Origin: DASRLE01 sp963825315
GTDB taxonomy: Bacteria > Verrucomicrobiota > Verrucomicrobiia > Limisphaerales > Palsa-1400
Direction of reading: 5' to 3'
DNA: 64,000 nt
Assembly (NCBI GenBank): GCA_963825315.1
Contig: CAWGST010000005.1
Location: 434,001-498,000, forward strand
A model generated the notes under the pieces. The model was not told the origin of the DNA and did no database searches. It saw only the letters and a program-made list of their open reading frames with translations. Position numbers and translations under genes: made by a program. Every line of letters starts with the position of its first letter. Positions within the stretch are counted from its first letter, which is position 1. Positions 51,463 to 60,439 of this stretch are shown here, in pieces.

Positions 51463-54400
51463 ATGAAAAGTTTTCTTGTTATCCTCTGGGTATCGCTGTT
51501 GGCCACGGCCCTACAGGCCGCGGAAAGCGCCGTTACTTTGAAAGACTTTAAGCTCACCGGCGATCTCAGCGGCGATGGCGCGGCGTTTACTCTCACCGCC
51601 ACGGCGCGCGTCGAAAATCCGCGCGGCGGCTCGCTCGATTTGCTCTCCGGCCCGGTGGCGCTCACCGCTTTCGAGCCGCATCCCCGGGAACATATCCGCG
51701 CCGGCCAAAATCAATTTTCCCTCACGTTCGACCACGGCGGCGAGTTCCCCATCCAGGTCAAATTCAGCGCCACCGTGCATCAGACCGAAGGTTGGAACAA
51801 CGTGGAGTTCCGCGTCGCGCCCAGCGTCCTGCAACCCATCGTCCTGCGCGGACTGGCTGCCGACACGCAATTCCAGTTCGCCGGCGCGGCGCGGCCGGAA
51901 CGCCAGGGCGGCGATTTCCTGAGCTATCTGCCGGCGGACGGAATAGTGAAATTTTCATGGAAGGAGGTCCGGCCGGAAACAGAAGGAAAATTGTTCTTTT
52001 CAGCCGAAATGTTGTCGCAAATTTGCGTCAGTCCGGGGCTGATGCGGCAAGTTGCGCTGCTCAATTTCAAGGTGATGCAGGGCGAGTTGAACCGGGTTTC
52101 GCTGCGGCTGCGCGGCGCGGGCGAAGTGACGCGAGTGCAAGGCGACCAGGTGCTGGCCTGGAGCGTCGAACCGGCGCCCCACTCCTCCGACCGCCGCCTG
52201 GTCATTCAGTTGAACCAGCCGCAAAAGGACCAATTCGCATTCCAGGTGCAGGCGCAGACTCCGCTCGGCGCGTTTCCGCAGACCGCCGACCTCTTGCAGT
52301 TGCGTCCGGAAAACGCCACGCGGTTTGCCGGCTGCCTCCGCCTGGTCAATGAAGGCGCGGTGCGCCTGGAGGTCGTGCTGGCCAGCGGCACGTCCCAAAT
52401 CTCGCCCGAACAATTTCCCGACACCGACGCGACGCGGGCGGCGTTTCGCGTCGAGGGCAATCAACGCTTCGCCTATCGTTTTGCCGGGGCCGATTTCGCG
52501 CTGCGCATTCAGGCGGACCAAATCCTGCCCGAATTGGCCGTCTCGGAATTGCTGGCGTATCGCGTCGGCGAAAACGAGTTGACGCTGGAGGCGGAACTGG
52601 AGTTGGACATTCGCGAAGCGCCGCTGCGCGAATTGCTGATCGGCGTGCCCAAAGGATTCGCCGTCGCCCGGCTCAACGCCGCGGGTTTGAGCGACTATTT
52701 CCTGAGCGAACCGGCGGGAGCGCCGGGGGCCGAGTTGCGATTGGTTTACGGCCAGCCGATCTCCGGCCGGCAATTGGTCCAACTCCGGCTCGAACACAAC
52801 CAGGGCCTCGTCGGAACGAATTGGATGCTGCCCCGACTGGAGATCGCCCAGGCCAAGTCCGTGCGCGGGTTTGTCGGCGTGGCGGCTGATCCGGGTTTTC
52901 GCATGACACCGGAACGGACGAAGGCGCTGACGGAAATTGCCACGGCGTTTTATCCGGGGAAATTGGAGGGCATTCAGGCCGCGTTCCGGTTGAACGAGAC
53001 GGCGTGGGAGGCCGCCTTGCACGTCGAACGATTGCCGCAAACCGTCCAGGCCAGCGCGCTGCACCTCTTCTCCATCGGCGAAGGCATTGCCTACGGGAGC
53101 AGCGTCATCAACTACGTGGTGTCGGGCGCGCCGGTGGCGGCGTTCAAGATCGAATTGTCCGACGAGTATTACAACGTGGAGTTCACGGGAAAAGACCTCC
53201 GCAACTGGCAAAAGACAAACGGCGGTTACGTGGTGCAATTGCATACGCCGGTGGCAGGCGCTTACACGTTGCTGGCGACTTACGAGCGGCCCTTCAAGCC
53301 GCAGGGCGAGACGCTGGCTTTCACCGGCACCCGTCCCTTGGATGCCCAATCGGAGGAAGGCTACACCCTGGTCACCAGCGCCTATCAGTTTGAGGTAAAG
53401 CGGGCGGACGTTTCACCCGGCCTGCTCCCGCTCGAAACAGGTGAAGTGCCGCCGGAATACCGGCTTTTCTTCGATGCGCCAGTCCTCGCCGCCTATCGCT
53501 ACGCCTCGCGTCCCTTCCATCTGAAACTTTCGCTCAGCCCGCTGGCGCAGGGGGATTCGCTCAACCAAATCGTGGACCGCGCATCACTGGACACCCGCAT
53601 CTCCAAAGAAGGACAAGTGCTCACCGACATCCGCTACTTCATCAAGAACCGCGGCAACCCTCATTTCCGGCTGACGATTCCCGACGGAGCGCAATTGTGG
53701 TCCGCCACCATTAACGGCGCCGCCACCGTCCCTGTCCAGGACGGCAAGGCCAGCCTGATTCCACTTCCGCAAAGCAGCGATCCAAATGCCGTGCTGGAAC
53801 TGGATTTGAAATTGGCCTCCCAATCCCCCGATCCAAAACAGGTCCGCGTTGCCGCGCCCACTGCCGCCGCCCCGGTGATGCTGGCGGAATGGAAGCTCGA
53901 ACCGGACACGGGCCGGCGTCTGGTCTATGAGTCCGGCTCCGTCACGCCGTTGGGCGGCGCGCCGGATGTTTCCGGTTTTGCGCAATTGGCCCGCCTGTTC
54001 GCGGGGGAAAAATTGGGGCGCGCGCTGACGTGGCTTTTCGCCGGGTTGGGATTGGCGGCGGGCGCGGCGGCGGTGTGGCGCCAGGCGGCGCGCGCAGGCG
54101 CTTACCGCAACGGCGCAACGGTGGTTTTGGTCGTTTTTGTCCTTACCGTCGTTTGTTTTGCACAGCTATCAAAACTGGCGGGGTCCGTGACCGCGACCAG
54201 GCCCGCCGGCTTGACGTTTCTCGCGCCGGTGCAACAGGCGGGCACGGCGTTGAGCGTGGCGGTGTCGAACGTCGCGGACAAAACATCTTTCTGGATGCTC
54301 CTTGGTTACGGTTGGCCCGCGCTGGCCGCGCTGGCCCTCTGGCTAGCGGGCCGTTCGTGGCAGGGAGCGGGGAGCAGGATGGGCGGCTGGATGCTGCTGG

Positions 54401-57400
54401 CCTGGGCGGCGCTGAGATTTCCAAACGGCGCGTCCCTGTTTTTCTGGGTTCTGTTTGCGTTTTTGGCGTGGCACATCGCCGTGCCGGTGTTGGCGCAGCT
54501 CTGGCGCTTGCCGCGCGGCACGGAACTGGCTGCCGCCCCTGCCGCGACTGCCTTGATTATTGGCAGTCTCTTGTTGCTCAGTGGCGGCGTGATGGCCGAA
54601 CCGGCGGCGCTTCCCGATTCCGTGACGCAGACCATTCGCGTCGAAGACAAGTTCGCGCTGGCCACCGCTAAAATCCGCTGGCAGGCCGTCAAGGGGCAGA
54701 CCCTCCCACTGTTGTCCGAGCCAGCCGTGTTGACGCATGTCTCGTATCCGGCGCGCTCGCTTGAGCTGGTGGCGGGGCCGGCCGGCTCAAAATACTCGCA
54801 ACAATTGGTGGCGCGGGCCGGCGGTGTGTTTGACATCGAGGTGCAATACGAGGCGCCGGTGGCGAATGACAAAACCGAAAGCGGTTTCACGCTGCCCGTG
54901 CCCTACGGCTTGATCAATCAACTCAATCTCACGGTCGCCGATCTCGATGTTGATGTGTTGTCGCCGCAAGCTGTCTCGATCCATTGCGACCACGCCGGCT
55001 CCAACACGCTGGCGGCGCTGGTGTTGTCGCCGGCGCAAGCGTCGATTGCGTGGCGGCCGCGCCGCCGCGATGTCAGGCGGGAGAAGCCGGTGTTTTACGC
55101 GGAGGTTTCGCAGCTTTATGTTCCGTTGGCTGGTGTCATCGAGGGGGCGCATTACGTTTCCATCCGCCCCGCGCAAGGCGAGTTGGACGAGTTGAGCCTG
55201 AACGTGCCGCCGGGCGCAACGGTCACGGATGTGATCGATCCGAACAAACAAGCGAGCCTGGCCGGTTCACTCGTCTCCCTCTGGCGATTCGACCCGGACA
55301 CCGGGAAGCTGCGCGTGAGCTTGAATCCCGCGCAGTCGCGGCCCTTTGTGGTTCTTGTCCGGTCGCAGATCGCCGCCGGGCCGCTGCCGTTCGAGCAATC
55401 CGCCGGTTTGGTCACGGTGGAAAACGCGGCGGGCCAGATTGGTTTGGCGGGCATCGCCACGGGCAGCGAGGTGCAACTCGACACTGTCACCCCCCATGCC
55501 CTGTCGCCCATCAACCTGGAGGATTTTCCCGGAGACGCCGTGGCCGCGCTGCAAGGACAAATCCCGGACCTGACCTTGCGCCGGGCGTTTCGTTACTCGG
55601 ACACCAACGCGAGCGTGGCCTTGCGGGCCGCGGCGGTGGAACCGGATGTGCGCGTGGAAACCGACGACACGTTGTCGCTCGGGGAAGACCGCACCGTGCT
55701 GGCGGACAATTTTACGGCGGACATCACGCGGGCGGGCATTTTCGAGTTGAGCTTTCTGATGCCGGCGGGGTTCGACGTCGAATCCATCAGCAGTCCGGTT
55801 TTGAGCCAGTGGACGGAATTGAAGACGGAAGCCGGGCACGTCATCACTTTGCATCTTTCCGGGAAAACGCAAGGGCGGCAATCCTTCGCCCTGACCCTCG
55901 CCGGACCCGGAGTGAAAACAGCCCGGGACTGGAAGGCGCCGCAAGTCGTGTTGCGCGAGGCCGGCAAACAGCGGGGCGCCTTGCTGATTGTGCCGGAGCA
56001 AGGGATGCGTTTGCAGGTGGCGGCGCGCGAAGGTTACACGCAGTTGGACCCGCAGAAGTCGGGCGTCAAGCAGAAAGGGGTGCTCGGCTTTCGCGTCTTG
56101 CAGGTTCCGGCAACCCTCGCGCTGAACATCGAGCAAGTGGACCCCTGGATTCAGGTGACGAGCCTGCAACACGCCGCGATCAGCGAAGCGCAGGTGAAGG
56201 TCACGGCCAATTTGCAGTATCAAATCGAGAACACCGGCCTGAAGGCCTTTCGCGTTTTGATTCCCACCAACGCCGAGGGTGTGCGGTTCGAGGGCGACGA
56301 GGTGGCGGACTTTCTGCAAACGCCGGGCGCCGCCGCCAACGGGCTGCGGGCATGGGAAGTGAAACTGCGCCGGCGCTTCATCGGTCAATACTTGCTTCAG
56401 GTTGCTTATCAAATTCTCCTGCCCGGCCAGGCCGCGGAAACCACCTTGCGCAGCGTGGAAGCAGCCGATGTGAACCTGCAACGCGGCTTTGTCACCGTGC
56501 AATCGGACCCGCGCCTCCAGGTGACGGCGGACCCCCTGCCGGAAGCGCTCCAGCCCACTGAATGGCAGAGCATTCCGCGCGCGCTGCAAAAGGACTTGCA
56601 AGCGGTCGCGGCCAATTTCACCTGGCGGCTGGTCGAGCCGTCGTTCCAGCTCCCGTTGAAACTCGAACGCCACCCGGCCGCCAAATTGCTGCCCGCCCGC
56701 GTCAACAATATCACGTTCCACTCCGTGATTTCCGACGACGGGGTCATGCTGACGCGCACGCGCCTGGAAATTTTGCCGGGAGACAAACGCCTGCTCAGCG
56801 TGACGCTGCCGCCGGAGGCCCGTTTCTGGTTTGCGTTCGTCAACGACAGCGGCGTCTGGCCGTGGCGCGACGGCGATAAAATTCTGATCCCATTGGAGCG
56901 GCAGTCGGCCGGGGACAAGCCGGTGACGGTGGAAATTTTCCACAGTTGCCGGACCGGCCGGGCGGACTCGCGTTCGCTCGACCTGGCCTTGCTGGCGCCA
57001 AAATTCGATTTGCCCCTGGAAAACATCACCTGGAAACTTTCGCTGGGCGACAAATGGCGGGTCAATCATTGGACCGGCTCGCTCCAACTGCAACAGCAGG
57101 AAGTCCTGTCGCGGACGGAGGCGGCGGACGCGCAATCCTACCTGCAAAACGAAAACAGCCTGCAACTGGCGCGGACCGCGGAAGCCCAGGAATTTTTGGC
57201 CCTGGGCAACAGTTCCCTGGAGAATGGCGACCCGGGGCAAGCCCGGCGCGCCTTCGAAGCCGCCTATGGCCTTTCGACGCATGACGCCGCGTTCAACGAG
57301 GACGCCCGCGTGCAACTGCACAACATCAAGCTGCAGCAGGCGCTCATCGGGTTGAACGCGCGCCAATCGGCGGCCGCCGGGGACCCCGGCGCGCTGGGGG

Positions 57401-57783
57401 GCAAACTGCGCGATTTGCGCAACCGCAAAGAGATGAATTACACCCAGCAGGACGCCAAAGATATAATTGACATCAACACCGCCGAGGAAAACGCCGCCTT
57501 CCTGCGCCTGGCGGAGAAACTGATCCAGCAACAGGACGCGGCCGTGAGCAACCCGGCGGGCATCCGCGCCAGCGTACCCGAGCAAGGCCGCGTGCTGACC
57601 TTCAAGCGGGCCGTGGCGGTCGAGCCGTGGGCCGATTTGAATATCCATTTGCAAGCTTCCATGGCCCGGACGGCATCGCTCACCCTGCGAATTCTGAGTC
57701 TTGCGGGAACGCTGGTTGTCTTTGCGATTTTCGGACCGGGTTTGCGCCCCCTCCTGGTTCAGAAACAAGAACGCGCCGGCTAG
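51463..57783 (+). CDS. Giant envelope protein, 2106 aa, function unknown
   Basis: Signal peptide about 1-19 (FLVILWVSLLATALQA). Residues about 20-850 and 1050-1900 are repeated beta-sandwich-like regions without recognised family signatures; between them (about 852-1046) are five or six TM segments (ALTWLFAGLGLAAGAAAVW, GATVVLVVFVLTVVCFAQL, FWMLLGYGWPALAALALWLA, others). Near 1900-1960 is a TPR-like stretch (EAQEFLALGNSSLENGDPGQ), and a final TM lies at about 2070-2095. Nineteen bp after the VWA gene and in the same operon. I infer a structural or transport role at the inner membrane. Its stop TAG is formed with the TA of the IS630 target; the native sequence also gives TAG. Confidence 0.75.
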   Translation: MKSFLVILWVSLLATALQAAESAVTLKDFKLTGDLSGDGAAFTLTATARVENPRGGSLDLLSGPVALTAFEPHPREHIRAGQNQFSLTFDHGGEFPIQVKFSATVHQTEGWNNVEFRVAPSVLQPIVLRGLAADTQFQFAGAARPERQGGDFLSYLPADGIVKFSWKEVRPETEGKLFFSAEMLSQICVSPGLMRQVALLNFKVMQGELNRVSLRLRGAGEVTRVQGDQVLAWSVEPAPHSSDRRLVIQLNQPQKDQFAFQVQAQTPLGAFPQTADLLQLRPENATRFAGCLRLVNEGAVRLEVVLASGTSQISPEQFPDTDATRAAFRVEGNQRFAYRFAGADFALRIQADQILPELAVSELLAYRVGENELTLEAELELDIREAPLRELLIGVPKGFAVARLNAAGLSDYFLSEPAGAPGAELRLVYGQPISGRQLVQLRLEHNQGLVGTNWMLPRLEIAQAKSVRGFVGVAADPGFRMTPERTKALTEIATAFYPGKLEGIQAAFRLNETAWEAALHVERLPQTVQASALHLFSIGEGIAYGSSVINYVVSGAPVAAFKIELSDEYYNVEFTGKDLRNWQKTNGGYVVQLHTPVAGAYTLLATYERPFKPQGETLAFTGTRPLDAQSEEGYTLVTSAYQFEVKRADVSPGLLPLETGEVPPEYRLFFDAPVLAAYRYASRPFHLKLSLSPLAQGDSLNQIVDRASLDTRISKEGQVLTDIRYFIKNRGNPHFRLTIPDGAQLWSATINGAATVPVQDGKASLIPLPQSSDPNAVLELDLKLASQSPDPKQVRVAAPTAAAPVMLAEWKLEPDTGRRLVYESGSVTPLGGAPDVSGFAQLARLFAGEKLGRALTWLFAGLGLAAGAAAVWRQAARAGAYRNGATVVLVVFVLTVVCFAQLSKLAGSVTATRPAGLTFLAPVQQAGTALSVAVSNVADKTSFWMLLGYGWPALAALALWLAGRSWQGAGSRMGGWMLLAWAALRFPNGASLFFWVLFAFLAWHIAVPVLAQLWRLPRGTELAAAPAATALIIGSLLLLSGGVMAEPAALPDSVTQTIRVEDKFALATAKIRWQAVKGQTLPLLSEPAVLTHVSYPARSLELVAGPAGSKYSQQLVARAGGVFDIEVQYEAPVANDKTESGFTLPVPYGLINQLNLTVADLDVDVLSPQAVSIHCDHAGSNTLAALVLSPAQASIAWRPRRRDVRREKPVFYAEVSQLYVPLAGVIEGAHYVSIRPAQGELDELSLNVPPGATVTDVIDPNKQASLAGSLVSLWRFDPDTGKLRVSLNPAQSRPFVVLVRSQIAAGPLPFEQSAGLVTVENAAGQIGLAGIATGSEVQLDTVTPHALSPINLEDFPGDAVAALQGQIPDLTLRRAFRYSDTNASVALRAAAVEPDVRVETDDTLSLGEDRTVLADNFTADITRAGIFELSFLMPAGFDVESISSPVLSQWTELKTEAGHVITLHLSGKTQGRQSFALTLAGPGVKTARDWKAPQVVLREAGKQRGALLIVPEQGMRLQVAAREGYTQLDPQKSGVKQKGVLGFRVLQVPATLALNIEQVDPWIQVTSLQHAAISEAQVKVTANLQYQIENTGLKAFRVLIPTNAEGVRFEGDEVADFLQTPGAAANGLRAWEVKLRRRFIGQYLLQVAYQILLPGQAAETTLRSVEAADVNLQRGFVTVQSDPRLQVTADPLPEALQPTEWQSIPRALQKDLQAVAANFTWRLVEPSFQLPLKLERHPAAKLLPARVNNITFHSVISDDGVMLTRTRLEILPGDKRLLSVTLPPEARFWFAFVNDSGVWPWRDGDKILIPLERQSAGDKPVTVEIFHSCRTGRADSRSLDLALLAPKFDLPLENITWKLSLGDKWRVNHWTGSLQLQQQEVLSRTEAADAQSYLQNENSLQLARTAEAQEFLALGNSSLENGDPGQARRAFEAAYGLSTHDAAFNEDARVQLHNIKLQQALIGLNARQSAAAGDPGALGGKLRDLRNRKEMNYTQQDAKDIIDINTAEENAAFLRLAEKLIQQQDAAVSNPAGIRASVPEQGRVLTFKRAVAVEPWADLNIHLQASMARTASLTLRILSLAGTLVVFAIFGPGLRPLLVQKQERAG

Positions 57784-57789
57784 AGCGTT

Positions 57790-58314
57790 TTAAATAAAAC
57801 TGTAGCCACAAGAGGCAAACCAGTTCATGGCAGCCCGGGGCGTGATACTCTGCAAAGCTGAAGCAATCGCCTGGAGCAGAGCGGGCTGCGTGCGGGCCTC
57901 GGCTGTACGCAGGTGGGATTTGACTTTGCTCCACATTTGCTCGATGGGATTGAGGTCTGGGGAATAGGCTGGAAGGAAGAGGATTTGGGCTCCAGCCTGC
58001 GCGATCAGCGAAAGGGTCGGCTCACTTTTATGCGGGGAGAGGTTATCCATGATGACCACATCTCCGGCGCGCAGCGTCGGGCACAAGACATGGCCGACAT
58101 AGACCCGGAAAACCTCCGTATCGGTGGCCCCCTCGATGGTCATACAGGCGGTGGCACCGTCCAGGCGGATGGCGCCGATCATGGTCGTGGTTTGCCAATG
58201 GCCCTGCGGACATTGGGCGTGGACACGCTGACCCCGCAGGGCGCGCCCGCGCAGGCGGGTCAGATTGGTTTTGGCACCCGATTCGTCCAGGAAAATCAGT
58301 TTGGCCGGGTCCAA
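57790..58314 (-). CDS. IS630 transposase orfB (DDE), copy 2
   Basis: 174 aa as an isolated frame, natively fused to orfA by a -1 shift. DDE residues in FLDESGA, IMDNLSPHK and PDLNPIEQMWSK are intact. Two residues differ from copy 1 (LRAGD, PRAAM). Confidence 0.92.
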   Translation of the reverse strand: MDPAKLIFLDESGAKTNLTRLRGRALRGQRVHAQCPQGHWQTTTMIGAIRLDGATACMTIEGATDTEVFRVYVGHVLCPTLRAGDVVIMDNLSPHKSEPTLSLIAQAGAQILFLPAYSPDLNPIEQMWSKVKSHLRTAEARTQPALLQAIASALQSITPRAAMNWFASCGYSFI

Positions 58315-58727
58315 ACCGCCTTGCCGACGCCGCCAGGCGCGGCGCGCCCGCGCAATGTCCGGACGGTCTTGCTCGCTGGCATGGAGTGTCTTTTTTTATA
58401 TGTCAGCCCCATCTTCGCCAGAACGTAGTGGATGGCGGGCAGAGAACAGTCCAGTTCCAAGCCGGCGCGCAGCTCTTTCAAGGTCAGGTCGGGCTTCTGA
58501 TTCAATAGAGTCCGCATCTGGCGCTGATGGGCCGCCAGGATCATCGGCTTGCGCCCGGAGAAACGGTGGCGCGGACCGATCTCCCCGGTCCGTCGGCGTT
58601 GTTGCAAGAGCTTCTTGACCATGCCCAGCGAAACCCGGTAACGATCGCCGACCTCCACGCGAGTCCCCTCTTCAAGGTCATAGGAAGCCAAAATCCGTTC
58701 GCGCAGGTCCAACGATAAAGTTCGCAT
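58296..58727 (-). CDS. IS630 transposase orfA, copy 2
   Basis: 143 aa from MRTLSLDLRERILASYDLEE, identical to copy 1 except GMV for GLV near residue 39. The A7 slip site corresponds to T7 at 58391-58397 on the plus strand. Confidence 0.9.
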   Translation of the reverse strand: MRTLSLDLRERILASYDLEEGTRVEVGDRYRVSLGMVKKLLQQRRRTGEIGPRHRFSGRKPMILAAHQRQMRTLLNQKPDLTLKELRAGLELDCSLPAIHYVLAKMGLTYKKRHSMPASKTVRTLRGRAAPGGVGKAVWTRPN

Positions 58728-58920
58728 GAACTGCCTATACCACAGGCCCAACGGAATGGCTACAGTTTTATTTAAAACGCTCTAGTCCACGTTTTATATC
58801 CCCGTTGTCAGGTTCAGGTTGTCCATGCCCGCTGAAGTGCGCGTGTCCATTGTCCGACCCTCAGGCTATTTCGCGAAGAGAAGACTTGATTCGGGCCATG
58901 TCCGGTGGGAATTTCCCCAC

Positions 58921-59178
58921 ATGAAGACATTGACTGTGGATGATCGGCAGCGGATTCGGCTCCCGAAGGCGAAGGCGGGACAGGTTTTCGCATACGAACC
59001 CAACTCGGACGGGACGATAAAACTCGTTCCGGTGATGCCGAAGCCCGGACCAAGGCGGGTTGTTGCCAAACTGGTTAAACGAGGAGAAAGGCTGTTTTTT
59101 CAGGTTCCCAATGGGTACACGCTCGACCCTGAAGCCATCGGCAAGGCGGTGGCCGAGGAACGGGAAAGCCGTTCATGA
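58921..59178 (+). CDS. AbrB/VapB-like antitoxin
   Basis: 85 aa from ATG 58921 (MKTLTVDDRQRIRLPKAKAG, QVFAYEPNSDGTIKLVPV). The swapped-hairpin DNA-binding pattern (T-V-D-x-x-x-RIRLPKAxxGQ..Y) fits AbrB-type antitoxins; the C-terminal half (LFFQVPNGYTLDPEAIGKAV) would bind the toxin. Its stop overlaps the start of a PIN-domain remnant. Confidence 0.7.
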   Translation: MKTLTVDDRQRIRLPKAKAGQVFAYEPNSDGTIKLVPVMPKPGPRRVVAKLVKRGERLFFQVPNGYTLDPEAIGKAVAEERESRS

Positions 59179-59276
59179 TTTTTGGCTTGGTATCGAATAA
59201 GGCGAAGTCCAACGAACTCATCACGCGCAACTTGCGCGACTTCCAGGGTCTGGCGGGAAATGTTGTCTGGCCCTAA
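59175..59276 (+). pseudogene. PIN-domain toxin remnant
   Basis: 33 codons starting at the ATGA overlap: MIFGLVSNKAKSNELITRNL, RDFQGLAGNVVWP. ELITRNLRDFQ is the end of PIN/VapC toxins (the 'D.LIT.N.kDF' strand); the first catalytic Asp and the middle are missing, so an internal deletion has removed most of the toxin. Confidence 0.55.
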
Positions 59277-59489
59277 AAAGGCTCCACCCGGACATGCCGC
59301 TCGTGGACAGCCCGCTTGACGAAAGCGGCATCCTTTTTTCACTGGTCCTCCTTGTTCGTGTCGTCATTGCTCGTCCTGCCGTATCTTGGCGAAGGCCGAT
59401 CCCCAGGATTGCGCCCTGATGGCCGTGTGCAAACACCTGCCCTCGCAACACTGGGGCCAATGCCGCCACCACCAGGGAGGGTTTGCAGT

Positions 59490-59900
59490 TCAGGAGCCGG
59501 TTTCGGGGTCCCAGAGTTGCAATTGTTTGAAGTAATCCCGATAGTAGCCGCGATCCCGGGCGAGCAGGCGTTGCGCATGGGTCTGGGCGTGCGCGGCAAG
59601 AAGGAAGTCGGGGACAACTCGTCCACGTTTGCCTCCGCGCTGCAAATAGATCCGAAACATCTCACCGGCAAGAATGGCGCTGGACTGTGAGGAGGGAACG
59701 AAAGTGAGATTCCAGTCGGAAAGAAATTGCGGCAGGTCAGCAGGCGGCAATGCGGGGGCCACTTCCGCCAGGACAATCTCACAAAGAATGAGGGAGCCTT
59801 CAACCGCCGCCCGGCGCAGGGCTGTCATGGAAGCTGGCGCGTGCTGTGGATCGTTCAGCAACACATCCAGCAGAACCGAGGTGTCAACGGCTGTCACCAT
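59490..59900 (-). CDS. vapC: VapC-family PIN-domain toxin
   Basis: 136 aa (MVTAVDTSVLLDVLLNDPQH). Acidic PIN residues: Asp in AVDTSVLLD, Glu in LCEIVLAEV, Asp in VVPDFLLAAHA and Asp in LLARDRGYYRDYF, all present, so a functional endoribonuclease is expected. Overlaps the end of vapB by 17 bp. Confidence 0.88.
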   Translation of the reverse strand: MVTAVDTSVLLDVLLNDPQHAPASMTALRRAAVEGSLILCEIVLAEVAPALPPADLPQFLSDWNLTFVPSSQSSAILAGEMFRIYLQRGGKRGRVVPDFLLAAHAQTHAQRLLARDRGYYRDYFKQLQLWDPETGS

Positions 59901-60117
59901 CGCGAGTCAGGCGCAGGTAATCATCGGTATTTGTCCCGTTGGGCAGTTGGCCGCGGCCCCGCCACTTCTCAAATACATCCGGTTCGACTCTTTTCCACGC
60001 CACGAGTGTGCCAGCCTGGCTTTGCACTTCGAGTACAGTTCCCGGACCAAGGCCAAGGGCCTCACGCACTTCCTGCGGAATGCTGATTTTGCCGTCATCC
60101 TGAACAATGGTGCTCAT
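59884..60117 (-). CDS. vapB: VapB-family AbrB-type antitoxin
   Basis: 77 aa (MSTIVQDDGKISIPQEVREA, LGLGPGTVLEV). Standard SpoVT/AbrB fold motif GKISIPQEVREALGLGPGT, followed by a toxin-binding tail. First gene of an intact vapBC pair that presumably autorepresses its promoter in the 60118-60300 region. Confidence 0.88.
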   Translation of the reverse strand: MSTIVQDDGKISIPQEVREALGLGPGTVLEVQSQAGTLVAWKRVEPDVFEKWRGRGQLPNGTNTDDYLRLTRDGDSR

Positions 60118-60339
60118 GAAATCAAGATAGACAATCCAGCCTGGAAGTCAATCTGTGAAGTGGGTTCTTTTGCGGCCGAATATGTCTTCCCTCTTTCGCG
60201 GTTTGCCCGGTTTGCTTTAATCTTTCATGGCAGCCATGAAATCCGGGGTCAAAAACCCTGCTTTTTTGGGGGCTTGTCAAGAATACATACCTTTTCCGAA
60301 AAAATTTCGGATTATTTTTTTTGGAAGTGGGTGTGCCGG

Positions 60340-60369
60340 GTCAGGCTCAGTCAAAGTGGATCAAACCGA
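60340..60369. promoter_or_regulatory. Triple 10-bp GTCAAA repeat upstream of pectinase
   Basis: GTCAGGCTCA, GTCAAAGTGG, ATCAAACCGA, contiguous, 70 bp before ATG 60440. Third instance of the block at 7773-7802 and 41957-41986. Two looser boxes (GTCAAATCCTTG, GTCAAAGTCA) follow at 60399 and 60412. Confidence 0.6.
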
Positions 60370-60439
60370 ATCGTCCGTCTCTTACGTCCTTGCAGGTCGT
60401 CAAATCCTTGGTCAAAGTCAGTGAAACTTGAGGATACAA

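Larger units (their letters stand above)
57783..58782 (-). mobile_element. IS630-family element, copy 2 (inverted)
   Basis: 1000 bp with the same 26-bp ends as copy 1 and flanking TA (57781-57782, 58783-58784). It is inserted exactly at the stop codon of the giant gene. Only a handful of bases differ from copy 1, giving three amino-acid changes, so both insertions are recent. Confidence 0.95.

Noticed and set aside
52000..53349. 449-aa minus-strand frame
   Set aside because: Another antisense shadow of the giant gene, rich in Arg, His and Gln, with no recognisable motifs.
54984..56561. 525-aa plus-strand frame in the alternate phase of the giant gene
   Set aside because: Out-of-frame shadow (Arg/Gly/Ala-rich) within continuous coding sequence of the main frame.
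55267..57768. 833-aa open frame on the minus strand opposite the giant gene
   Set aside because: GC-rich shadow of the 2106-aa gene; low-complexity Arg/Gly/Gln composition, no domain, no ribosome-binding site, and it ends inside the real frame.
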